8,233 nucleotides of DNA from Prevotellaceae bacterium. GTDB lineage: Bacteria > Bacteroidota > Bacteroidia > Bacteroidales > Paludibacteraceae. How positions within the stretch are numbered: the first letter of the stretch is position 1; each line of letters begins with the position of its first letter. The stretch lies in NCBI GenBank assembly GCA_031290375.1, contig JAITNR010000133.1, positions 1-8,233 on the forward strand, given 5' to 3'. Shown here piece by piece: positions 1 through 6,338 of this stretch. Both the position numbers and the translations under genes were made by a program. The notes beneath the pieces were generated by a model. The model did not search any database. It was not told the origin of the DNA and saw nothing but the letters and a program-made list of their open reading frames with translations.

Positions 1-285
1 TAAATTTATATTATTACGTAAATACGTGTATGCAAAGGTAGATAAAAAAATGACACAAACAAATGTTTATGCCACTTTTTTTACATGTTACGTATTTTTA
101 GGGCGGAGTTAGGGTTTAACATCAAATTATTACAGTTTAACAAACTTGCCCGATTTGTTTTTTAGGCAAAATTTTCTATGTTCCTTATAATCAATAAGTT
201 ACACGCATTTTTCAGTTTGATAAATTTACACTATTTGAAGTAGCCCTATAAAATAGCACCTCAAAAAAGCACCCCGTTACTGTTA
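1..285. other. Non-coding left edge
   Basis: This AT-rich stretch lies downstream of the folK stop codon and shows no credible coding frame on either strand. It carries a leftward promoter-like pair near positions 33-63 (separate entry), so it is probably the upstream region of a gene lying outside the window. An 8-bp inverted repeat, AAATACGT at 20-27 and ACGTATTT at 90-97, is too short and too far apart to interpret. No clear hairpin-plus-T-run terminator follows folK. Confidence 0.6.
33..63 (-). promoter_or_regulatory. Bacteroidota-type promoter pointing left out of the window
   Basis: Read on the minus strand, TTTG (60-63) is followed after 19 bases by TACCTTTG (33-40). This matches the -33 TTTG and -7 TAnnTTTG consensus known for the primary sigma factor of Bacteroides. 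Transcription would start near position 25 and leave the window, so the gene served cannot be seen. This is the best-spaced promoter match in the window. Confidence 0.5.
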
Positions 286-720
286 CTAAGATGGCATTCG
301 TAAGTATTTACAAAAATTTGGTAAAATTTCGTTCAACGGATCCAGAACAAAGTTTCTTAAATGCAGTCTTGGGTGCGGCAGAGTTAAATTTTTGGTTTTC
401 AGTATTTTATTGCCGTAAAAAAGTAAATCAATGTCAATAATCCTGTCAAAATGCACGCCGTTGATTGATTTTGTGGTTCTGCCTAAAATTTTTTCTATTT
501 TTTGGGTTGCCTTAAACGCTTGATAAACAGATAATTTTGTATTTACCAAAACAACTGAATTTAAAAAATAATTATCCGATACAAAACCAACAGGTTCGGT
601 ACGGTAAAATCCTGAAATTTTATCCGCCGAACCTATTTTGCTGTTTATCAGTCTAATAGCATTATTCAGGTTTGCGTCCCTATCGCCCAAATTGGAGCCT
701 AATGCCAAGACAAGTTTCAT
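286..720 (-). CDS. folK: 2-amino-4-hydroxy-6-hydroxymethyldihydropteridine pyrophosphokinase
   Basis: FolK (HPPK) transfers pyrophosphate from ATP to 6-hydroxymethyl-7,8-dihydropterin, the step before dihydropteroate synthase in folate synthesis; it is a cytosolic enzyme. The 144-residue product shows the family signatures in order: LGSNLGD at 7-13, YRTEPVG at 39-45, LGR at 79-81 and RIIDIDLLFYG at 93-103, where Asp96 and Asp98 are the expected magnesium ligands and Arg93 an ATP/pterin contact. LPHPRLHLRNFVLDPL follows at 114-129. The usual WGPR segment before the Asp pair reads HFDR here, which I take as lineage variation. The protein is somewhat shorter than the E. coli enzyme (159 residues) but its core is complete. 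The ATG lies 6 bp after the stop codon of the upstream GH16-like gene, so folK is probably the last gene of a leftward operon. No sulfonamide-pathway partner such as folP is nearby. Confidence 0.95.
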   Translation of the reverse strand: MKLVLALGSNLGDRDANLNNAIRLINSKIGSADKISGFYRTEPVGFVSDNYFLNSVVLVNTKLSVYQAFKATQKIEKILGRTTKSINGVHFDRIIDIDLLFYGNKILKTKNLTLPHPRLHLRNFVLDPLNEILPNFCKYLRMPS

Positions 721-726
721 TGATAA

Positions 727-2049
727 CTAATTTATGTTATACACTTCAACCCAATCTACCTGCAATCTGCCTGCAGACGCATGTTTTTTATCAGGAATAA
801 ATGAATTGAAAACAGGGAACAGATTTTGAAAATGCTGTCTATGTTTTGTTCTGAACACTTCCAAATTATTAATTTTCCAAATAAGTTCATTATTGAGACA
901 GTACAGCGAAAATATGTGATAATTGGAGAGATTAAGCCCTGAAATTTTGGTTGAACAATATTTGCCTTCGTAGTCATAAACTCCTGCTTCAATCGTTCTT
1001 TTGCCATTGGTTTTGGCTATGTTGATGTGCGGCAATTTTTCGCCGCCTGACAGCCAGAATGCGTGAACAGGTGAGCCTTCAAAGCGGATTTTGGCACGGA
1101 TTAAACTGTAAGGCTGTTCTATAAAATTGTGTCCATTGATGATGTCAGACGAAAAGTTGTACTCTTTTTCTACAAAGCCCTTTGTTGTGTCCCATGCAGC
1201 CGATTTTGTTTTCTGATGTTTGGTTGAAATGGTTAAGGCGTTGCCGCTGTGAATGTTTTTGCCGCCTGCATTTGCTTGAAGTTCATTCAAAAAGGAATGT
1301 ACAGACTTCAAATTTTTATTTGCATAACAAAAACCTGCTTCCCATTTGGATTCATCAAGATTTTTCCACTTAAAATTATCTTTTACAATGAGTTGCTGTT
1401 TAGCAATCTCTTCAAATTTTTTGGGGTCTGTTGAGAAGAAGAATTTGCCTTCTTCGCTGTCCACAATTTTGAAAAATGTCTGTTCGATTGCATATTGTTC
1501 GGTTTTTTCCCAACGATTTTTGTCCGCCCAAAAAGCGTTTGACTTTTTAAACTCTTCGGTAAAAATTTTTTCTTTCAAATTTTCATACTCCGACACTGGT
1601 ACAGAGTTGTGAAAACGGGCATAGTTCCTGTATTCATCTGACTTTTCAAACTTTTTAAATATCTGCAAGGTCGGCGATTTTCTGACTTCAAGTTTATTGC
1701 CGAGTTTGAGGTAATCTTCGGTGTCCTTGAAGTTCAAAAATGCCACTAATTCTTTGCTTTTCAATGTTTTGAAATATGCATGGAGTTTGCCGTTTGAAAC
1801 CAGCTTTTTGTATTCCCTCATATCAAGATACTCCTGTGTATCACTGTATTTTCTGTTTTTTAAAGTTTTTTTATTCTCTTTAAAATCGGCAGATTTGACC
1901 ACCTCAAAGAGTTTCTGATACTCCTGATAAGTATCCGACTCGGCAAATTTCCTGTAGCGCAGAAAATCAGCAATTAACTGTTTTTCTTTTGCTTCCATTT
2001 TTTCGGCAGTTTCAAAGCCGCCAAAAAGTTTTTTAAAAAAGAGGTTCAT
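727..2049 (-). CDS. Helical-repeat protein with a degenerate GH16-like (concanavalin-fold) C-terminal domain
   Basis: I do not recognise a named family for the whole 440-residue protein. Roughly residues 20-215 are charged and helical, rich in Lys, Glu, Phe and Tyr. They contain imperfect repeats of a motif like [Y/F]xx[F/Y]xx[S/T]xEYxxY, seen near residues 32, 65, 105, 131 and 178. From about 224 to 438 the pattern resembles glycoside hydrolase family 16: SLIRAKIRF (315-323), HAFWLSGG (329-336), a buried-sheet segment with FSLYCLNNELIWKINNLEV (380-398), and RLQVDWVEVYN (428-438), which is typical of the end of that fold. The GH16 catalytic ExDxxE is not present; the matching stretch reads HINIAK at 341-346. 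There is no signal peptide, although residues 1-12 could form an amphipathic helix. A binding or scaffold role is more likely than hydrolysis, but that is inference. The gene sits 48 bp after the LOG gene and 6 bp before folK. Confidence 0.8.
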   Translation of the reverse strand: MNLFFKKLFGGFETAEKMEAKEKQLIADFLRYRKFAESDTYQEYQKLFEVVKSADFKENKKTLKNRKYSDTQEYLDMREYKKLVSNGKLHAYFKTLKSKELVAFLNFKDTEDYLKLGNKLEVRKSPTLQIFKKFEKSDEYRNYARFHNSVPVSEYENLKEKIFTEEFKKSNAFWADKNRWEKTEQYAIEQTFFKIVDSEEGKFFFSTDPKKFEEIAKQQLIVKDNFKWKNLDESKWEAGFCYANKNLKSVHSFLNELQANAGGKNIHSGNALTISTKHQKTKSAAWDTTKGFVEKEYNFSSDIINGHNFIEQPYSLIRAKIRFEGSPVHAFWLSGGEKLPHINIAKTNGKRTIEAGVYDYEGKYCSTKISGLNLSNYHIFSLYCLNNELIWKINNLEVFRTKHRQHFQNLFPVFNSFIPDKKHASAGRLQVDWVEVYNIN

Positions 2050-2097
2050 AATAGATTTGGTATTTTAGGTTTATGATTTGCGATTTTGAATTTTGTC

Positions 2098-2637
2098 TCA
2101 CTCCAGACTTTCAATTTTTGTAATTGTTTCCTCCGCATCACCGGTAACAATCAGGTTGTTTTTTCTGTTTTGATAGCCGAGGTTTTCATGTTGCATCTTT
2201 TTTGTTTGCAAAATTGTGCCTTCAAAATAATTTTTAAAATTAACAAGAAAAATCTTCTTGTCAAAATATCCGAGTTGCCCCGATGTAATTGTGTCGTAAA
2301 ACTCGTCCAAAGTGCCATAGCCTCCGGGCAGAACTATAAAAATATCTGAGATTTCCTTTAATTTTGCCTTTCTTGCGTTCATATCCTCAACCACAATCTG
2401 CTCGGAGGGCAAATTGCTCTCTCTGCCTGTCTCAACAAGCAGTTTTGGGATTACGCCAATCACCTGTCCGCCGTCATCTCTTGCAGCCTGAGCCACAGAG
2501 TCCATCAAACCGCCGGTTGCTCCGCCATACACCAAAATATGATTGTTTTTGGCAATAAATCCACCGATAATCTTCGCTTGCTCTTTTAATTCTTCTTTTA
2601 CTGACGGACTTGACGCACAATAAACACAAATTTTCAT
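2098..2637 (-). CDS. LOG-family (TIGR00730-type) nucleotide 5'-monophosphate phosphoribohydrolase
   Basis: Proteins of this Rossmann-fold family cleave the base from nucleoside 5'-monophosphates. Plant and bacterial LOG enzymes release cytokinins from their riboside monophosphates, while other bacterial members act on ordinary purine or pyrimidine nucleotides. The 179-residue product has the expected length and the diagnostic segments: CVYCASSP at 4-11, VYGGATGGLMDSVAQAA at 36-52, MNARK at 86-90 with the catalytic Arg89, and PGGYGTLDE at 104-112 with the catalytic Glu112. The older annotation 'lysine decarboxylase' for this family is misleading. The first ATG of the frame is used and follows a TAAATTTG box. 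This is the first gene of the leftward cluster with the GH16-like protein and folK. The true substrate cannot be told from sequence. Confidence 0.92.
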   Translation of the reverse strand: MKICVYCASSPSVKEELKEQAKIIGGFIAKNNHILVYGGATGGLMDSVAQAARDDGGQVIGVIPKLLVETGRESNLPSEQIVVEDMNARKAKLKEISDIFIVLPGGYGTLDEFYDTITSGQLGYFDKKIFLVNFKNYFEGTILQTKKMQHENLGYQNRKNNLIVTGDAEETITKIESLE

Positions 2638-2665
2638 CTCTATTTTTCTTCAATTAATTCAGTTG

Positions 2666-2673
2666 CAAATTTA
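2666..2673 (-). promoter_or_regulatory. -7 box TAAATTTG for the LOG/GH16-like/folK cluster
   Basis: On the minus strand TAAATTTG exactly fits TAnnTTTG and ends 28 bp before the LOG start codon, giving a leader of roughly 20 nt. No TTTG with the normal 19-21-base spacing is present; the nearest upstream TTG is only 13 bases away and is followed by a long A-run. The other two genes of the cluster have no such box of their own, which supports one transcript. Confidence 0.4.
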
Positions 2674-2728
2674 ATATTTTTTTTTGCAATAATATGCTTT
2701 TTTAAGTAATTAATTAAAATAATTTTTG

Positions 2729-2736
2729 TACTTTTG
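2729..2736 (+). promoter_or_regulatory. -7 box TACTTTTG for the aminotransferase
   Basis: TACTTTTG matches TAnnTTTG and lies 38 bp before the ATG at 2775, which would leave a leader of about 30 nt. I see no matching -33 TTTG at the usual distance. Together with the box at 2666-2673 on the other strand it makes the 137-bp spacer a divergent promoter region. Confidence 0.4.
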
Positions 2737-2774
2737 TATCGCTCTTTTTGCGTAAAATTAAATAATCAAGTACA

Positions 2775-3974
2775 ATGGACTATATATTTTCAGATTGTGT
2801 AACATCGTTTCGCTCGTCTGCTATTAGGGATTTGATGAGCCTTGCTACAAGAAGCGACATCATTTCTTTTGCGGGTGGAATGCCGGGTAATGAACTTTTT
2901 CCTGTGGAAGATTTAAGAGAAATGTCTCAAAATTTCACCCGTAAAGAGTGGGAAGAGGCAATGCAATACGGACCAACACCTGGTAATCCGGGTCTTCTTG
3001 CTGCATTGAAAGAATTTTTAAGAAAAAGAAACTTTCCCGTTAATACCAATGAATTGATTATCACAACGGGTTCGTTGCAGGGGTTGAACATTATAGCCAA
3101 ACTCTTTGTTAATCCGGGAGACACTGTTGTTACAGAAAACCCTGTGTTTATAGGTGGAGTGTCGGCTTTTCTTTCCTATCAGGCAAATATTGTGGGTGTT
3201 GATATTGACGCTGACGGCATTGATATTGAGAAACTTGGAGAGGCAGTCAAACTTAATCCGAAACTGCTGTATATTACGCCGAATTTTCACAATCCGGCAG
3301 GCACGGTTTACAGTCACCAACGGCGTGAACAACTGCTCGAAGTTATGAGAGGCACAGGCATTCCAATTATCGAAGACGATGCCTACGGCGAACTCTATTT
3401 CGACGAAAAAAGTTACCACACTTCCCGTCCGATAAAGACGTGGGCTGACAGGGAAATGGACGGTCAAATACTTTATACAGGCTCGTTTTCAAAGATTTTT
3501 GGACCCGGATTGAGAGTAGCGTGGGCATTGGTGCCTCCTGCAATTTGCGACAAAATGCAGATTTGCAAACAGAGTATGGATGCCTGTACACCTGCAATAT
3601 CGCAGGTTTTTGCACAAAAATTTATAGAAACAGGCAAAATTGAAACTTATATCAACTCGCTCAGGACTGTGTACAGAAAAAGATGTAATTGCACATTGCA
3701 AGCGATTGATAAATATTTCCCCAAAGAAGCAACTTTTGTAAAACCACAAGGGGGGTTCTATCTCTGGATAAAAATGCCGCAAGGTGTTGATGAAGAGGTA
3801 CTTTTCAAAAAGGTAATAGAACGTGGAGCTGTGTTTGTGCTCGGCAGTGTTTTCCATCCCGATGCCCAAAAAAACGGGTATATAAGGATTTCGTACTGCA
3901 ACACCCCAGAGGACCAAATCGACAGCGGTATTAAAATTATCGGCGATGTGTTAAAAGAGTTGATGACAAAGTAA
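2775..3974 (+). CDS. PLP-dependent aminotransferase, fold type I (2-aminoadipate/aromatic/LysN-like class)
   Basis: This 399-residue enzyme belongs to the class I/II aminotransferases and should swap amino groups between an amino acid and a 2-oxo acid using pyridoxal phosphate in the cytosol. Visible landmarks are ISFAGGMPGNELFP (30-43), YGPTPGNPGLLAAL (65-78), ITTGSLQGLNIIAKLF (96-111), TPNFHNPAGTVY (168-179, with Asn173 expected to contact the cofactor ring), EDDAYGEL (200-207, Asp201 pairing with the pyridine nitrogen and Tyr204 with O3'), the SFSK cofactor site with Lys240, phosphate-binding Arg247, and IRISYCN (370-376) with Arg371 for the substrate carboxylate. The SFAGGMP opening and overall pattern are closest to LysN/2-aminoadipate and aromatic or branched-chain aminotransferases of the MocR-like lineage, but there is no N-terminal helix-turn-helix domain. 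Substrate cannot be fixed from sequence. It is a single-gene unit, divergent from the LOG gene. Confidence 0.93.
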   Translation: MDYIFSDCVTSFRSSAIRDLMSLATRSDIISFAGGMPGNELFPVEDLREMSQNFTRKEWEEAMQYGPTPGNPGLLAALKEFLRKRNFPVNTNELIITTGSLQGLNIIAKLFVNPGDTVVTENPVFIGGVSAFLSYQANIVGVDIDADGIDIEKLGEAVKLNPKLLYITPNFHNPAGTVYSHQRREQLLEVMRGTGIPIIEDDAYGELYFDEKSYHTSRPIKTWADREMDGQILYTGSFSKIFGPGLRVAWALVPPAICDKMQICKQSMDACTPAISQVFAQKFIETGKIETYINSLRTVYRKRCNCTLQAIDKYFPKEATFVKPQGGFYLWIKMPQGVDEEVLFKKVIERGAVFVLGSVFHPDAQKNGYIRISYCNTPEDQIDSGIKIIGDVLKELMTK

Positions 3975-4119
3975 TTAATAATTAGGAATAATAGGAAGCC
4001 TGCAATGACGGCACTTTTGTTGTTTTTCAGGTTAAATATACGATATTCATTTTGGTATTATTTATATTTGCATTGCTAAAATTTGTCGGCTTATTATTTT
4101 TCAGATGGTTTGGTGAAAA
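3975..4119. other. Convergent intergenic spacer
   Basis: The aminotransferase and the small leftward gene converge on this 145-bp AT-rich stretch. I looked for a shared terminator and found no convincing stem followed by a T-run. A TATATTTG at 4063-4070 matches the -7 consensus but has no gene in front of it on the plus strand. Confidence 0.5.
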
Positions 4120-4332
4120 TTATTCCGGAACAGTGACACTGACGCTATCAACGACCTTTTCCTCGTAATCATCTTCTGCTTCAGCATAAATTTCGCTCAA
4201 TGGTTTTTGATAACATTGTTTGAATTGCATTGTTTTCGGGTCATACAGAATGGCATATTTGTATCCGTCTTTTTGCAGATTTTCGTATATGATACCGTTA
4301 TTGTGTGCTTTTATCAATGTTTCGCTGTCCAT
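4120..4332 (-). CDS. Small acidic protein of unknown function
   Basis: I do not recognise this protein. From the ATG at 4332 it has 70 residues; a GTG at 4356 in the same frame would give 78. I prefer the ATG because the region between them is shared with the end of the upstream membrane gene. Its sequence begins MDSETLIKAHNNGIIYEN, has a middle part with KYAILYDPKTMQFKQCYQ that reads like two short beta-strands around a turn, and ends with a strongly acidic tail (about eight Glu/Asp among EIYAEAEDDYEEKVVD). There is no signal peptide or membrane segment. It follows the 54-residue membrane protein by 5 bp (ATG start) or overlaps it by 19 bp (GTG start), so the two are almost certainly translated from one message. 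A single ancestral gene split by a frameshift is an alternative. Confidence 0.55.
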   Translation of the reverse strand: MDSETLIKAHNNGIIYENLQKDGYKYAILYDPKTMQFKQCYQKPLSEIYAEAEDDYEEKVVDSVSVTVPE

Positions 4333-4337
4333 ATAAA

Positions 4338-4502
4338 TCAGTGCATTTCTCGCCACAAGAATATCCCTACCGCAACAACTATTACCATCAATACACTGCT
4401 GATGACAAGTATTGTTTTCAAGCCTTTTTTACCCTTGTTTTTGGTCAAAATAAATTCGTGTTTCAATACTTTTTCTGTTTTTCTTTCTATTTCTTCGTTC
4501 AT
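4338..4502 (-). CDS. Small single-pass membrane protein (54 residues)
   Basis: Hand translation from the ATG at 4502 gives 54 residues ending at a TGA at 4338-4340. The first 29 residues are charged and mostly basic after the initial NEEIE, with KNKGKKGLK directly before the membrane. Residues 30-50 (from TILVISSVLMV to GIFLW) form one hydrophobic helix, and WREMH closes the protein. By the positive-inside rule the N-terminus faces the cytosol. A promoter-like box lies about 50 bp upstream, supporting a real gene. I know no family for it. It leads into the acidic small protein, and the two may work together or be halves of one broken gene. Confidence 0.5.
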   Translation of the reverse strand: MNEEIERKTEKVLKHEFILTKNKGKKGLKTILVISSVLMVIVVAVGIFLWREMH

Positions 4503-4550
4503 AGTTTGTTGTCGTTTTCTGTAACCTAAAAAATGGTTTTTTTAGTTTTG

Positions 4551-4579
4551 CAAAATTAATAAAAAATAATCAATCAAAA
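4551..4579 (-). promoter_or_regulatory. Promoter for the small membrane/acidic protein pair
   Basis: On the minus strand a TTTTG (4575-4579) is followed after 16 bases by TAATTTTG (4551-4558), which fits TAnnTTTG. The spacing is a few bases shorter than ideal. The box ends 48 bp before the ATG at 4502, giving a leader of about 40 nt. The spacer also separates this pair from the end of the phosphoethanolamine transferase gene upstream. Confidence 0.4.
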
Positions 4580-4586
4580 CTATATT

Positions 4587-6338
4587 TTATTTCAACCCCT
4601 TCACTTTCAATGTTTTGTTTTGCAGCAAATTGCTGCGTACATCGGTGCACTGGTGAATTACTTTGAGTTTCCAATTGGCATCGACACCGTAAATTATTGA
4701 GTCGGACTGCAATGATCGACACCAGACACTCAACGTTGTATCCAGTTTTTCGTAGTGAATGTCTGCCATGTCCAGCAACGAATGAAACACCGCTTCTGTC
4801 GATTTTACTTTGGCACCGTTAGTTTGTAAGGCAGCCACTTTTTGAGGATATTTTTGATTATAACTGTCTGATGTCCAGATAAACACAGGCACGTGATACT
4901 CATATTCACTGCCTGCATAAGTGCCATGAAGTATCATATTACGGTTGTCATCAAAGAGGTTTTCGCCGTGGTCGGCAACGTAGAACAAAACCGCCTTATT
5001 TCCGAATGACCTCAACATTTCAATGGTATTTGCAATGAAAAAGTCGGTATAGAGAATGGCGTTATCGTAAGTATTGAGAATTAACGGACGGTGAAATTTG
5101 TCCATTAAACGCATATTAAAATTGCCCTCTAACGCCGGTTGGAACTGTGCAAAAGTTTCGGGATAACGCAAATTGTACTTAAAATGGCAACCCAACGAGT
5201 GTAACACAATAAATTTCTTAGGGTGTGCATCATCTGTCAGCAACGGCATGGCACACGAAAGCAGGTCCATATCGTATTTGGTATTGTCGCCGATAAAGTG
5301 CGGTTCGTAAAATTCATAGTTGCAACTGGCAGCGATACGGCGTAAAAAATGGTTGCCAAAACTCTGATTGGCAATCCACGCCGTATAAAAACCCGCCTCT
5401 GCAAATGCCTCTACTATTGATTTTTCGTTGTAACGGGCATCAGGCGTTTGTGGTGTGGCACGTGTAAGCATAAAGGGCAACGACACCGCTGTTAAGTTTG
5501 CCACCGAATATATGCTGTCAAACGAAACAAGATTTTCGATTTGGCTCAGATAAGGTGTGGTGTTGCGTTCATAACCGTTGATGCCGAAGTTGCCGTAACG
5601 CGCTGTTTCTCCGATAATCAAAACGTAAGTTTCGGGGTCGTCATCTGTTTTTGGGTCAATACCAAACGAGAAATCTCCCAATCTGTTCTGTTCCCTGTTG
5701 ATGATGATATTTGAAGATATGATGTTGCCCAACGCTATATAAATATTGAGCGGAAAAACATTTTTTTGCCTCAATAGCAGGTCATCTTGTTTGGCTCGCG
5801 CATATTCAAGCGGCAGCCAACGCTTGTTTGGATTATAACTAATCAAATGAGGTATCAGCAGACCTGTAAAAAAGACCAAAAAAGCGATAGCCAACAGAAT
5901 ACGCCATTTTTTGTTGAAAAGATAGATGTTGAGAATTTTTTTTGCCCACAAAAAATAATAAGTTGCAATATAGATTATGTAGAGCAATATCGCGGGCCAC
6001 AGAGTGACAGACATATCAACAAATTCATTCCATTCCGACATGAGCAGAGTATGAACATAAAGGATAGACGATGTTTCGTTGTACATAAACAGGTGAGACA
6101 ACTCCACCAATGCCAAAAAAAGCAACACACTTTGAATGGCAAAAAACGCCCGTGCCCGCAACACCAAAGCAGGTAACAAAAACAATGACACCGCTACCAT
6201 ACTATAAACAAGACGCGAACCCATCTGTTGCAGGTCGTTAGCAAAAAGGCAAGCACAGATGTTAGGCAGCAACAGCATCACGCTCAAAATGGCGACATAG
6301 AGGTAATGTTTGGATGTTTCTTTGGATTTCACTCTCAT
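4587..6338 (-). CDS. EptA-like phosphoethanolamine transferase, inner membrane
   Basis: Members of this alkaline-phosphatase-superfamily group move phosphoethanolamine from phosphatidylethanolamine to lipid A or other envelope glycans, often lowering susceptibility to cationic peptides such as polymyxin. The 583-residue protein has about five N-terminal membrane helices (roughly 12-33, 43-61, 63-84, 113-135, 146-167) and then a periplasmic sulfatase-like domain. Visible active-site features are IIGETARYGNFGINGYERNTTP (241-262) with metal ligand Glu244, LTAVSLPFML (282-291) with the probable nucleophile Thr283, LGCH with His385, VADHGE (454-459) with Asp456 and His457, and HGT with His471; these correspond to the catalytic set of Neisseria EptA. 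No key residue is missing. The start codon overlaps the murA stop as ATGA, which implies translational coupling. Lipid A is the likeliest acceptor, but the group also contains enzymes acting on core sugars, glycans or flagellar proteins. Confidence 0.92.
   Translation of the reverse strand: MRVKSKETSKHYLYVAILSVMLLLPNICACLFANDLQQMGSRLVYSMVAVSLFLLPALVLRARAFFAIQSVLLFLALVELSHLFMYNETSSILYVHTLLMSEWNEFVDMSVTLWPAILLYIIYIATYYFLWAKKILNIYLFNKKWRILLAIAFLVFFTGLLIPHLISYNPNKRWLPLEYARAKQDDLLLRQKNVFPLNIYIALGNIISSNIIINREQNRLGDFSFGIDPKTDDDPETYVLIIGETARYGNFGINGYERNTTPYLSQIENLVSFDSIYSVANLTAVSLPFMLTRATPQTPDARYNEKSIVEAFAEAGFYTAWIANQSFGNHFLRRIAASCNYEFYEPHFIGDNTKYDMDLLSCAMPLLTDDAHPKKFIVLHSLGCHFKYNLRYPETFAQFQPALEGNFNMRLMDKFHRPLILNTYDNAILYTDFFIANTIEMLRSFGNKAVLFYVADHGENLFDDNRNMILHGTYAGSEYEYHVPVFIWTSDSYNQKYPQKVAALQTNGAKVKSTEAVFHSLLDMADIHYEKLDTTLSVWCRSLQSDSIIYGVDANWKLKVIHQCTDVRSNLLQNKTLKVKGLK

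Noticed and set aside
20..97. AAATACGT / ACGTATTT inverted repeat
   Set aside because: Eight bases separated by more than 60 bases of AT-rich DNA is within chance expectation.
138..158. AACAAA/TTTGTT inverted repeat followed by T's, as a folK-region terminator
   Set aside because: The stem is six A/T-rich pairs only, and the T-run lies on the wrong side for a leftward transcript.
3018..3917. Two long minus-strand frames opposite the aminotransferase (149 and 142 residues)
   Set aside because: They lie wholly antisense to a gene with full catalytic motifs, show no domain-like pattern, and have no promoter box.
2775..3974. MocR/GntR-type regulator instead of an enzyme
   Set aside because: The aminotransferase begins at its own N-terminus with no helix-turn-helix domain, and its length fits a stand-alone enzyme.
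4063..4070. TATATTTG matching the -7 promoter consensus on the plus strand
   Set aside because: There is no -33 element at the right distance and no plus-strand gene downstream.
3995..4168. A plus-strand open frame with a hydrophobic stretch (FILVLFIFALLKFVGLLFF-like) after the aminotransferase
   Set aside because: It has no start codon, overlaps the end of the small leftward gene, and T-rich DNA gives hydrophobic translations by chance. A remnant of a small membrane protein gene cannot be excluded.
4441..4450. Programmed frameshift at the A-run in the 54-residue gene
   Set aside because: The run of six A's (near 4425-4432) is not in the phase needed for a standard slippery heptamer, and shifting there would destroy the membrane helix.
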